Shown in pieces: positions 1 to 7,595 of a stretch of 64,000 nucleotides of DNA. Position 1 is the stretch's first letter; every line of letters begins with the position of its first letter. The stretch spans positions 1-64,000 of the forward strand of contig JAMSKV010000001.1 of assembly GCA_024515975.1 (NCBI GenBank), read 5' to 3'. The translations under genes and the position numbers were made by a program. This stretch comes from Endosaccharibacter trunci. GTDB lineage: Bacteria; Pseudomonadota; Alphaproteobacteria; Acetobacterales; Acetobacteraceae. The notes beneath the pieces were generated by a model. It was not told the origin of the DNA. It was given only the letters and a program-made list of their open reading frames with translations, and ran no database searches.

Positions 1-11
1 TTCATGGTCAT
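1..11 (-). other. possible start of the gene downstream of ispA
   Basis: On the minus strand a run of five G at 14-18 is followed by two in-frame ATG codons (11-9 and 5-3), 12-20 bases after the ispA stop. The second ATG has the better spacing. In many alphaproteobacteria xseB-ispA is followed by dxs, so this could be the first codons of dxs, but only a few bases are in the window. Confidence 0.25.
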
Positions 12-22
12 GTCCCCCAAAA

Positions 23-979
23 TCAGTTCCGGCGCTCGACCACGTAGCGCGCCAGGGCGCGCAGCCCGCTCGCGCCAGCGCCGAAGCCCTCCAGGAAGCC
101 GGTTGCACGCGTGGCCAGGCGTTCGGCCTCGGCGCGCGCGCCGTCTATGCCCAGCAGCGCCACGAAGGTGGATTTCCCGGCCTCGGCATCCTTGCCGGCG
201 GTCTTGCCGAGCTGCTCGGCGGTTTCGGTCGCGTCCAGCACGTCGTCGGCCACCTGGAAGGCGGCGCCGAGATCGCGCCCGTACTGCGCGATGGCGTCGC
301 GGTCCGCCGGGGACGCGCGTCCCAGGATCGCGCCGGCTTCGGCGGCGTAGCGGATCAGCCGGCCGGTCTTGAGCGCATGCAGCCGTTCCACCTCGGGCAG
401 CGCCAGGGCGCGGCCCTCGCCTTGCATGTCGATCATCTGTCCGCCCACCATTCCGGGCGCGCCGGACGCGTCGGCGAGGGCGGCGACCAGGGCGATGCGG
501 GCTTCCGGATCCGGGTGGGTGGCCGGATCGGCCAGGATGGCGAAGGCCTCGGTCTGCAGGGCGTCGCCGGCCAGGATCGCTGTGGCCTCGTCGAACTTCT
601 TGTGCGTGGAGGGCTGGCCGCGGCGCAGATCGTCGTCGTCCATCGCCGGCAGGTCGTCATGCACCAGCGAATAGGCGTGCAGCATCTCGACGGAGGCGGC
701 CACGCGCAACGCGCCCTCCCCGGCAGCGCCGAACAAGGCGGCCACCTCGGTGGACAGGAAGCCGCGGAAGCGTTTGCCACCGCCCAGAGTGGCGTAGCGC
801 ATCGCGTCCAGCAGGCGTGCCTCGCCGCCGGATACGGGCGGAAGCAGCCGGTCGATTGCCGACTCGATCAGCGCGGCGCGTTCGGCCAGCATCTGCCGGA
901 TCGGGAGGGGAGCGTCGGCGGCGGACGCCGCGGGCACGGCATCGCCGGAAGGAATGCCGGTCGGGGTGGTGTGGATCAC
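23..979 (-). CDS. ispA: polyprenyl synthetase, farnesyl diphosphate synthase type
   Basis: 318 residues, the usual length for a bacterial short-chain E-isoprenyl diphosphate synthase. It condenses IPP with DMAPP/GPP to make FPP, the precursor of undecaprenyl phosphate, quinone side chains and hopanoids; cytosolic. The first aspartate-rich motif is DDLPAMDDDD (about 108-117), followed by RRGQP, and the second is DDVLD (about 245-249); GGGKR near residue 67 is the IPP-binding region. The gene lies 15 bases downstream of xseB on the same strand, the common xseB-ispA order. Chain length (C15 versus C20) cannot be fixed from the sequence alone; FPP synthase is favoured by size and context. Confidence 0.93.
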   Translation of the reverse strand: MIHTTPTGIPSGDAVPAASAADAPLPIRQMLAERAALIESAIDRLLPPVSGGEARLLDAMRYATLGGGKRFRGFLSTEVAALFGAAGEGALRVAASVEMLHAYSLVHDDLPAMDDDDLRRGQPSTHKKFDEATAILAGDALQTEAFAILADPATHPDPEARIALVAALADASGAPGMVGGQMIDMQGEGRALALPEVERLHALKTGRLIRYAAEAGAILGRASPADRDAIAQYGRDLGAAFQVADDVLDATETAEQLGKTAGKDAEAGKSTFVALLGIDGARAEAERLATRATGFLEGFGAGASGLRALARYVVERRN

Positions 980-994
980 GCGCGTTCGGTCCGT

Positions 995-1243
995 TCAGTC
1001 GATCGTTTTGGTCGCCAGCGCGCCGTCGGCCCGTTCCACGATCGCCTGCACGCGGGCTTCCGCCTCGCTGAGCTTGTTCTCGCAGTGACGGCGCAGCTCG
1101 GCGCCGCGCTCATAGGCGGTGATCGCGTCTTCCAGCTTCTGCTGGCCGCCTTCCAGACCGCGCACGATGCGCTCGAGTTCGCCCAGGGCGTCCTCGAAGG
1201 AAAGGTCGAGCGGCACGGAGGTCGGGGGCAGGGAATCGGACAT
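995..1243 (-). CDS. xseB: exodeoxyribonuclease VII small subunit
   Basis: 82 residues. Small subunit of exonuclease VII, which degrades single-stranded DNA to oligonucleotides together with XseA (encoded here at 17617-19230). The family core is clear: LSFEDALGELERIVRGLEGG followed by a second helix with AYERGAELRRHCE and an acidic/hydrophobic C-terminus. The start chosen (MSDSLPP) has AGGAG six bases upstream; an upstream in-frame codon would add 14 unlikely residues. Co-directional with ispA at a 15-base gap, so probably one transcript. Confidence 0.93.
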   Translation of the reverse strand: MSDSLPPTSVPLDLSFEDALGELERIVRGLEGGQQKLEDAITAYERGAELRRHCENKLSEAEARVQAIVERADGALATKTID

Positions 1244-1403
1244 GGTGGCTCCTGGCGCCCGAGGTCGGAGAAACGAAGGGATCACGGCGTCGGCGCACGG
1301 CCCTCAAACCGGGCGCATGGCACGCGCACGCATTACCGCCAAAACGGGCAAGGGGGCAAACCGCGCGACAAAGAATGGCTGGGAATGGCCGCTCAATGGC
1401 CGC

Positions 1404-1718
1404 TCAGGGAGAGGGAGCGGCGCTATCCGGCTCGGCACGCCTGCGCAGAACGAAGCTGAAGGCGCCTCCTTCCTCGCCGAACGCCACCAGAGCGTGTCCG
1501 GTCTCGCGACAGAAGGCGTGGAAATCGGCCACGGAGGCGCGATCGGTCGCCAGCACGCGCAGTTTTTCCCCCGGCTGCATGGTCCGGAGCATTCTGTTGG
1601 CGCGCAGAACGGGCAAAGGGCAACTCAGCCCCTTGACGTCGAGCAGCGTTTCGCCGACGGCGGCTTTCGGCGCAGATTGTTGCGCTTGCGGTGGAGCCTG
1701 GCTTGGAGAAAGGGGCAT
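1404..1718 (-). CDS. TusA-like sulfurtransferase
   Basis: 104 residues. The core (about 22-95) is a TusA/SirA domain: LLDVKGLSCPLPVLRA has the CPxP motif with the sulfur-carrying cysteine at residue 33. Family members pass persulfide sulfur to tRNA thiolation, molybdenum cofactor or sulfur oxidation enzymes. The first 20 residues are Gln/Pro/Ala-rich and look disordered, and so does the Ser/Pro C-terminus. It is divergent from the ROK kinase gene with only 42 bases between the starts, so promoters overlap there. Which TusA subfamily it belongs to is not clear. Confidence 0.85.
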   Translation of the reverse strand: MPLSPSQAPPQAQQSAPKAAVGETLLDVKGLSCPLPVLRANRMLRTMQPGEKLRVLATDRASVADFHAFCRETGHALVAFGEEGGAFSFVLRRRAEPDSAAPSP

Positions 1719-1760
1719 CCATCCATCATAACCCCCTCCAGTAGGGCTTGCGAGGCGCAG

Positions 1761-2690
1761 ATGGCTGATTTCCGGGTCGGGATCGATTTCGGCGGAACCA
1801 AGATCGAGATCGTGGCCATCGGCAACGACGGAAAGGAGACCATGCGCAAGCGTGTCGCCAATCCGCTGGAATACGATGCCTCGATCCGGGCGATCCGGGA
1901 GCTGGTCGAATCGGTGGAACAGAGTTTGGGCGGCACCGCGACCGTGGGCGTGGGTATTCCGGGCGCGGTCAGCCCCGATACCGGCCTGGTCAAGAACGCC
2001 AACTCCACCTGGCTGAACGGCCGGCCCTTCGCCCGCGATCTGTCCGCTTCGCTGGAGCGCGAAGTACGGGTGGAGAACGACGCCAACTGCTTCGCCCTGT
2101 CGGAGGCGGTGGACGGGGCCGGGGCCGGCAACCAGATCGTGTTCGGCGTGATCCTGGGCACGGGCGTCGGCGGCGGCATCGTGGTGAACGAGCGCGTGCT
2201 GATCGGCCGCCATTCCATCGCCGGCGAATGGGGCCATACCCCGCTGCCCTGGCCGAAGCCGGACGAGACCCCCGGCATTCCCTGTTTCTGCGGCAACCAT
2301 GGCTGCACCGAACGCTATCTGTGCGGCTCGGCGCTTGCGGAGGATTGCGACGGCCCCGGCCACCGCGATGCGAGCGGTATTCCCGCACGCGCCGAGGCGG
2401 GCGAAGAGAAGGCGATCGCGGCGCTGAACCGCCATGCGGAGCGCCTGGCGCGCGGCCTCGCGCAGATCATCAACATCCTCGACCCGCACGTGATCGTGCT
2501 GGGCGGCGGCCTGTCGAACATGAAGCATCTCTACAGCCAGGTGCCGCCGCTGATGGCCAAGCACGTGATCAGCCCGCAATGCACCACGCCGATCCTGCCC
2601 AACATCCATGGCGACAGCTCGGGCGTGCGCGGCGCGGCCTGGCTCTGGCCGCGCGAGACGCCCCGCACCTATCGCACCAGCTTCTCCTGA
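1761..2690 (+). CDS. ROK-family sugar kinase (fructokinase/N-acetylhexosamine kinase type)
   Basis: 309 residues, normal for a ROK kinase. The N-terminus has the phosphate-binding DFGGTK (9-14); the middle has the zinc-binding signature CxCGxxGCxE (175-184); LGGGLSN lies near the C-terminus. The E. coli Mak fructokinase and NagK share this layout and phosphorylate free fructose or GlcNAc with ATP. The start has GAGG five bases upstream, and upstream in-frame codons run into the divergent tusA-like gene. An esterase gene follows after 14 bases. Substrate is not decidable from motifs; fructose or another free hexose is most likely. Confidence 0.88.
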   Translation: MADFRVGIDFGGTKIEIVAIGNDGKETMRKRVANPLEYDASIRAIRELVESVEQSLGGTATVGVGIPGAVSPDTGLVKNANSTWLNGRPFARDLSASLEREVRVENDANCFALSEAVDGAGAGNQIVFGVILGTGVGGGIVVNERVLIGRHSIAGEWGHTPLPWPKPDETPGIPCFCGNHGCTERYLCGSALAEDCDGPGHRDASGIPARAEAGEEKAIAALNRHAERLARGLAQIINILDPHVIVLGGGLSNMKHLYSQVPPLMAKHVISPQCTTPILPNIHGDSSGVRGAAWLWPRETPRTYRTSFS

Positions 2691-2704
2691 ACCTGGAGCG
2701 CCCC

Positions 2705-3649
2705 ATGCCGGATCTTTCCCGCGTCGATCCCGAACTGCGCGCCGGCCTTGAGGCCATGCGCAGCGAGCCCGTGAATGCGCGGACCCTGCACGCGCTGCGT
2801 CAGCGACGGGCGGCGGAGAACCAGGCCGCGCCGCCGCACAATCCGGCCCTGGCGACGTTGGAGGTGCATCAGCTCGGCCCGATCTCGGTCCGCGTGTTCA
2901 CCCCGGTGGGCGGTGACCCGGAGCTGCTGCATCCGGCCTATCTGCATCTGCATGGCGGCGGCTACGTGATGGGGTCGGCCGCCGGCGCGGATGCGGACAA
3001 GGCGGCGCTGGCCGCCGAACTGGCCTGCGTGGTCGCGTCCGTCGAATATCGCCTGGCGCCGGAATCGCCGCATCCTGGGCCGGTGGAGGATGCCTACGCA
3101 GCTCTGCGCTGGCTGCATGAGAATGCGGTCGCGCTGCGCGTGGACCGCACGCGGATTGCGATCGGCGGGGAAAGCGCCGGCGGCGGTCTGGCCGCGTCGC
3201 TCGCTTTGCTGGCGCGCGATCGCGGCGAGTTCCCGCTGGTGTTCCAGTCGCTGATCTATCCGATGCTGGACGACCGCACCGTGACGGCGGAGCCGCATCC
3301 CTTCGCGGGCGAGCTGGTCTGGACGCGGGACGACAACCGCTTCGGCTGGTCGTCGCTGCTGGGCGTCGAACCGGGCAGCGACGGGGTTTCGCCCTATGCC
3401 GCCGCGGCGCGGGCCGAGGATCTGTCCGGCCTGCCGCCGGCCTTCATCTCGGTGGGCACGCTCGACCTGTTCATCGACGAGGACATTCTCTACGCGCAGC
3501 GCCTGATCCGTGCCGGCGTGCCGTGCGAGCTGCACGTGTTCCCGGGCGCCTATCACGGCTTCGACAGCGTCGCCGCCGCGCGTTCCGCCATGGTCGCCCG
3601 CAACCGCGCGCGCTCGGCGCTGCGCAACGCGCTGCATCCGAGGCGCTGA
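2705..3649 (+). CDS. alpha/beta hydrolase, hormone-sensitive lipase family esterase
   Basis: 314 residues. Family IV (HSL) carboxylesterase: the oxyanion motif HGGG is at 83-86, the nucleophile is Ser157 in GESAGG, and the likely remaining triad members are Asp254 (GTLDLF) and His284 (GAYHGF). Such enzymes hydrolyse short-chain acyl esters. No signal peptide is seen, so it is cytosolic. Translation starts after GGAG at six bases. It sits 14 bases after the ROK kinase and 14 bases before the DUF1697 gene, so the three are probably co-transcribed, but they do not define a pathway. Confidence 0.9.
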   Translation: MPDLSRVDPELRAGLEAMRSEPVNARTLHALRQRRAAENQAAPPHNPALATLEVHQLGPISVRVFTPVGGDPELLHPAYLHLHGGGYVMGSAAGADADKAALAAELACVVASVEYRLAPESPHPGPVEDAYAALRWLHENAVALRVDRTRIAIGGESAGGGLAASLALLARDRGEFPLVFQSLIYPMLDDRTVTAEPHPFAGELVWTRDDNRFGWSSLLGVEPGSDGVSPYAAAARAEDLSGLPPAFISVGTLDLFIDEDILYAQRLIRAGVPCELHVFPGAYHGFDSVAAARSAMVARNRARSALRNALHPRR

Positions 3650-3663
3650 ACCGCGCGCGCGAC

Positions 3664-4173
3664 ATGGTCCGTTATGTTGCCCTGCTTCGCGCGATCAATG
3701 TGGGCGGCCACGGCAAGCTTGCGATGCGCGACTTCCAGCGTCTCTGTCAGGAGGCCGGGTTCGAGGATGTGCGGACCTATATCGCCAGCGGGAATGCGGT
3801 GTTCGAGGCCGACGGGTCGGAAGCGTTCATCCGTGACGCGCTCGAAACCCGGTTGCACGCTCACGCCGGCGCGCCGATCGGCGTGATCCTGCGCACCGGC
3901 GCGGAGATGGCGAGCGTGGTCGCGCGCAACCCGTTCCGTGATCAGCCGCCGAACCGGGTGATGGCCTTGTTCACCGACACGCCGATACCCGGCGATCCGT
4001 TGGAGGGGGCGAAGGGTCTCGCGGACGAAAAGATCGTGTCCGGCGAGCGGGAGATGTTCGTGTTCTACCCGACCGGCATGGCCAGGACGCGGCTGCGCCT
4101 GCCGGCGGAGAAAACCGGCACCGCCCGCAACATGAACACGGTCGCGACCCTGGCCCGGATGAGCACGACCTGA
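3664..4173 (+). CDS. DUF1697 family protein
   Basis: 169 residues. The N-terminus VALLRAINVGGHGKLAMRDF and the following GFEDVRTYIASGNAVF are diagnostic of DUF1697, a widespread small alpha/beta family of unknown function. The C-terminal NMNTVATLARM also fits the family pattern. No signal peptide or membrane segment. The chosen ATG leaves 14 bases after the esterase; no strong ribosome-binding site is visible. It is the last gene of the ROK kinase-esterase group and is followed by a double hairpin. Confidence 0.85.
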   Translation: MVRYVALLRAINVGGHGKLAMRDFQRLCQEAGFEDVRTYIASGNAVFEADGSEAFIRDALETRLHAHAGAPIGVILRTGAEMASVVARNPFRDQPPNRVMALFTDTPIPGDPLEGAKGLADEKIVSGEREMFVFYPTGMARTRLRLPAEKTGTARNMNTVATLARMSTT

Positions 4174-4184
4174 ACCCTGGGCTC

Positions 4185-4232
4185 CCAAAGGGCGACCGCC
4201 CTTTGGCGGGGTCTCAGGGGCAGCGCCCCTGA
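4185..4232. terminator. double hairpin between convergent genes
   Basis: Two perfect inverted repeats stand side by side: 4185-4206 has 9-base arms CCAAAGGGC/GCCCTTTGG around GACC, and 4214-4232 has 8-base arms TCAGGGGC/GCCCCTGA around AGC. They fill the gap between the convergent DUF1697 gene and the 59-residue gene and probably end transcription from both sides. No T-run follows. Paired hairpins like this recur in genomes of Acetobacteraceae and relatives, from memory. Confidence 0.65.
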
Positions 4233-4235
4233 CCC

Positions 4236-4415
4236 TCAGGCGTCCGTATCGCCCGCCAGATGCCCGCCGCCGAAATCCGTGCCGGTGACGATGTCGGTGA
4301 CCACAGCGACCGCGATCTCGCGTTCGATTCCGTGCGCCTCAGCGTCGGCGAGAAGCTGGTCGAGGCGGGGCCGGAGCCAATCATGGGCCGGGGTGGGGGC
4401 GGGGGTGCCGGTCAT
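4236..4415 (-). CDS. 59-residue hypothetical protein coupled to the permease
   Basis: 59 residues, not recognised. It begins with a short Thr/Pro-rich stretch and then forms a likely two-helix segment with LRPRLDQLLADAEAHGIERE and IAVAVVTDIV. No signal peptide or membrane segment. Its ATG overlaps the permease stop codon (ATGA at 4412-4415), which argues strongly that it is translated with the permease. It may be an accessory subunit or an unrelated rider; nothing in the sequence decides. Confidence 0.6.
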   Translation of the reverse strand: MTGTPAPTPAHDWLRPRLDQLLADAEAHGIEREIAVAVVTDIVTGTDFGGGHLAGDTDA

Positions 4416-5767
4416 CGGGCGTGTCTCCTGCGGGTGAACCAGTCCAGCGCGAGCAACAGCAGCACGGTTCCGGTGCCCAGCACGATCTGCGCGCGTGTGG
4501 CGGGGTTCACGGCCATCGCCAGCAGCACGGCGGCGATCACGGCGACGGTCGCCCAGGACAGGAACGGGAACAGCCAAATGGCGAAGGCCGGGCGACGTCC
4601 CGCGCGCTGCATCGCGCCGCGCAGACGGATCTGGGCCACGCAGATCAGCAGATAGACGAACAGGATCAGCGCCCCGGACGCGTTCAGCAGGAACGCGAAC
4701 ACGCCATCCGGCGAGATGCTCGACGCGACCGTCACGCACAGCGCCACCGCGGTTCCGGTCAGGATCGCCCGGCGCGGCACCTGGCCGCGTCCGGTCCGCA
4801 CCAGAGCGGCTGGGGCGTCGCCATGAGCGGCCATCTCGAACAGCACGCGCGAGGTGACGTAGAGCGAGGAGTTGAGGCAGCTCAGTACCGCGATCAGCAC
4901 GATGATCGACATGGCGAGCGGTGCGCCGGGAAGGCCCAGCGCCTGCATCGCGGCCACGAACGGCGAATGGCCGGGAACGAGCTGGTGCCAGGGTACCACG
5001 CACAGGATCAGGGTGATCGAGCCGAGATAGAACAACAGAACCCGGGCCGCGACCGTGTTGGTGGCGTGGGCGACATTGCGGCCGGGATCGTTTGATTCCG
5101 ACGCCGCCACGGTGGCGATCTCGCTGCCGGTGAACTGGAACATCACGGTGGGCACGATCGCCAGAACGGCGGCGATGCCGTGCGGCGCTACGCCGCTGCT
5201 CCAGAGACGCGAGACCGAGGGGGCGCCGGTCCCGAACAGGCCGAACAGGGCCGCGATGCACAGGCCGCAGAAGCCGAGGATCGCCGCCACCTTGAGGGCG
5301 GAGAACCAGAACTCGAACTCGCCGTAGCTGCGCACGGAAACGAGGTTGGTGCCGGCCATCAGCAGCACCAGCACGATGCCGAGCACGGTCCGGTCGACCG
5401 GGATCCAGCCATGGAGGATCGCCGAGCCGCCGATCGCCTCGGCCGCGACCACCACGGCCCAGAAGAGCCAGTAGAGCCAGCCGGCCAGAAAGGCGGCGCG
5501 CGCGCCGAGACCGCGGCGGATATGGAAGATGAACGAGCCTTCGCCGGGCCGCTCGATCGCCATCTCGCCCAGCATCCGCATCACCAGCAGCGCCACCGTG
5601 CCGGCCAGCGCGTAGGAGACGAGCACGGACGGTCCGGTGCCGGCGATGGCCGCCGACGATCCCACGAACAGGCCGGCGCCGATCACGCCGCCGATAGCGA
5701 TCATCGCCACATGGCGGCCGCGAAGGCTGTGCGACAGGCTGGCCGCTCGCGTCTTGGTTTCGGACAT
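4412..5767 (-). CDS. amino acid permease, APC superfamily
   Basis: 451 residues with about 12 hydrophobic segments. The first one carries the APC substrate-binding loop GGVIGAGLFVGS, and SYALAG and GEMA follow as in the AAT family (GabP, CycA, AroP, AnsP). It is a proton-coupled importer of an amino acid or GABA in the inner membrane; the consensus resembles GabP/CycA most, but the substrate cannot be assigned. Its stop overlaps the start of the 59-residue gene. Only six bases separate its start from the end of eipB. Confidence 0.88.
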   Translation of the reverse strand: MSETKTRAASLSHSLRGRHVAMIAIGGVIGAGLFVGSSAAIAGTGPSVLVSYALAGTVALLVMRMLGEMAIERPGEGSFIFHIRRGLGARAAFLAGWLYWLFWAVVVAAEAIGGSAILHGWIPVDRTVLGIVLVLLMAGTNLVSVRSYGEFEFWFSALKVAAILGFCGLCIAALFGLFGTGAPSVSRLWSSGVAPHGIAAVLAIVPTVMFQFTGSEIATVAASESNDPGRNVAHATNTVAARVLLFYLGSITLILCVVPWHQLVPGHSPFVAAMQALGLPGAPLAMSIIVLIAVLSCLNSSLYVTSRVLFEMAAHGDAPAALVRTGRGQVPRRAILTGTAVALCVTVASSISPDGVFAFLLNASGALILFVYLLICVAQIRLRGAMQRAGRRPAFAIWLFPFLSWATVAVIAAVLLAMAVNPATRAQIVLGTGTVLLLLALDWFTRRRHAR

Positions 5768-5773
5768 GGCGGA

Positions 5774-6625
5774 TCAGGACCGGCAATGCGCGGCGGGCAG
5801 GCCGGGCGTGAAGGAGACCATGGCGCCGTTCATGACGAAGCTGCCGAAATTCATCCGCAGGCGATCGCTGACGCCGTTGGCGAAGTAGCGCATGCCGACC
5901 TCGTAGTCCGGGGTCATGGTGCCGGGCTTGCGGCTGAAGAACGCCACATGCACGCGGCCGGAGCCGAGCTTGCGCAGGCTGGGCTGGTCGGAGTCGGTGG
6001 GCGGGGGATGCCAGCCGAGAATGGTGACGTAGCTGTCGGACGGCCCGTCCGCGCTGGTGCCGTCGAACAGCAGCGGGTCGATGCTCCGTTTGCCCTCCTC
6101 CGCCGCGCGGATGATGGCGGCGGTATGCATCATCGGGAACAGCGTTCCGGCCGGAAGGGCCAGGGTGGCAGGGGTGGGCAGGGTGAAGCGCACGCGGCCC
6201 TTGCCGTCGGCATCCAGGCTGGCCTCGCCGCGCACCTGCTGCGTGAGCTGGCCGTTGTCGCGCTCCTCCATGTCGAAGCTCAGATGGCGTCCGTCCTTGC
6301 TTTCCAGCGTGGCGTAGGTGGAAACCAGGTTGGAACTCTGCCCCTCCCGCGTGGCGATCTGCAGACGGAGCTGCTGCTGCGTGGCCCAGTTCTGGCAGGA
6401 ATCCGTCACCTTGAAGTTCATGTCGCCGGTCGCGGCGACCGTGTTGCCATCGGAGGTCGAGGCGAGCGAGAGCTCGTACCGGGCGGTGTGCGGGGCGAGA
6501 TGCACGTCGCGAGCCATGTCGGCCGGGGTGGAGGCGGGCATCGCAACGGCCGGAACCGCGACAAGCGCCAGCAGGACGTACAAGGAAAGGGCCGGGCACG
6601 GTCCGGTGCGGGGCGAAAGCGGCAT
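5774..6625 (-). CDS. eipB: EipB-like periplasmic cell-envelope integrity protein (DUF1849)
   Basis: 283 residues. The first 28 form a signal peptide (hydrophobic ALSLYVLLALVAVPAVAMP), so the protein is periplasmic. The mature part matches DUF1849/EipB, a beta-spiral protein needed for envelope integrity in Brucella. The family's disulfide cysteines are present: Cys77 in DSCQNW and Cys281 in AAHCRS at the extreme C-terminus. I chose the start MPLSPRT because GGAG lies seven bases upstream; an in-frame ATG at 6646 is an alternative. It is the first gene of a group running into the amino acid permease. Confidence 0.87.
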   Translation of the reverse strand: MPLSPRTGPCPALSLYVLLALVAVPAVAMPASTPADMARDVHLAPHTARYELSLASTSDGNTVAATGDMNFKVTDSCQNWATQQQLRLQIATREGQSSNLVSTYATLESKDGRHLSFDMEERDNGQLTQQVRGEASLDADGKGRVRFTLPTPATLALPAGTLFPMMHTAAIIRAAEEGKRSIDPLLFDGTSADGPSDSYVTILGWHPPPTDSDQPSLRKLGSGRVHVAFFSRKPGTMTPDYEVGMRYFANGVSDRLRMNFGSFVMNGAMVSFTPGLPAAHCRS

Positions 6626-6787
6626 GGACGGCTCCGACGGCGACATCCGAGCCATCCTAGACCGAAGCCGCGCCGGCACCGCAATCGGTCAGAGCGGCGA
6701 GCCGATCGATGGGGATCGGCCGCCCGCTTTGGTTGTCTGGGCGGGTATCGTCATCCGGCCAGATGAATCCGGCCGGCGGGATACGCT

Positions 6788-7582
6788 CTAGAAGGCGATC
6801 GTCGCCACCAGGAACAAGCGCGGGAACGGCAACAGCACGGAGCCGTCGGAATCGGCCGGGTAGGCGTGCGCGAGCGCCGCTTCGTATTCGGTCAGGAAGA
6901 GCGGCCGTATTTCGGGGTCGAGCGCGGCCAGGAACGGCCGCAGCCCGGTGGATTCGAGCCAGCGCACGATCCCCCCTGCACCACCGTCCAGCCGATGGTG
7001 ATAGGTGGTGCGCCAGGCATCGACCTTCGCGCCGTTCGCGCGCAGGAGTGCGTCGTACCACGTGACGGTATGCCGGTCGGCGCGCGCTGCCGCGGCGTCC
7101 GACAGGCGGTCGGCCCAGCGCGCGTCCGCGGCGATCGTGCGCATCAGCACATGGCTGGGCTCGTCCAGATTATCCGGAATCTGCACCGCGAGCGTGCCGC
7201 CCGGCGCCAGCCGGTGCAGCAGAGCAGGGAACAGCGCCGCATGATCAGGCAGCCATTGCAGGGCGGCGTTGGAGAAGACGAGGTCGTAATGCGCCGTCTC
7301 GTCCAGCGCCCAGGCGGCGATGTCGCCCTGGGCGAATCGGACATCCGCCAGCCGCTTGCGGGCGGCGTCCAGCATGTCGGGGGAACTGTCGAGGCCGGAC
7401 AGAACGGCGTCCGGGAACCGGGCGCGGAGCAGAGCGGTGGAGTTGCCCGGGCCGCAGCCGAGATCAATCGCCCGCAGGGGGACGACATTGGGCACGACAT
7501 CTGGCAGGGCATTGAGGAGATCGATGGCCGGTCGGCTACGCTCGCGTTCGAAGACCGAATAGCGGGATGCCGACCAGTCCAT
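6788..7582 (-). CDS. tam: SAM-dependent methyltransferase, trans-aconitate 2-methyltransferase type
   Basis: 264 residues, matching Tam in length. Motif I of the class I methyltransferase fold is [10 protein letters not shown] (about 40-49), followed by LDSSPDML, the acidic GDIAAW and FSNAALQWL, all arranged as in E. coli Tam, which methylates trans-aconitate formed spontaneously from the TCA intermediate cis-aconitate. The C-terminal [10 protein letters not shown] also fits. It lies 13 bases after aspS on the same strand and could be co-transcribed, though the two functions are unrelated. Confidence 0.85.
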   Translation of the reverse strand: MDWSASRYSVFERERSRPAIDLLNALPDVVPNVVPLRAIDLGCGPGNSTALLRARFPDAVLSGLDSSPDMLDAARKRLADVRFAQGDIAAWALDETAHYDLVFSNAALQWLPDHAALFPALLHRLAPGGTLAVQIPDNLDEPSHVLMRTIAADARWADRLSDAAAARADRHTVTWYDALLRANGAKVDAWRTTYHHRLDGGAGGIVRWLESTGLRPFLAALDPEIRPLFLTEYEAALAHAYPADSDGSVLLPFPRLFLVATIAF

Positions 7583-7595
7583 CGCCCGTCCCCGT

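Noticed and set aside
4236-6599. 787-residue open frame covering the permease and eipB genes
   Set aside because: It reads in another frame through two real genes; only its last 59 residues are a supported gene, coupled to the permease stop.
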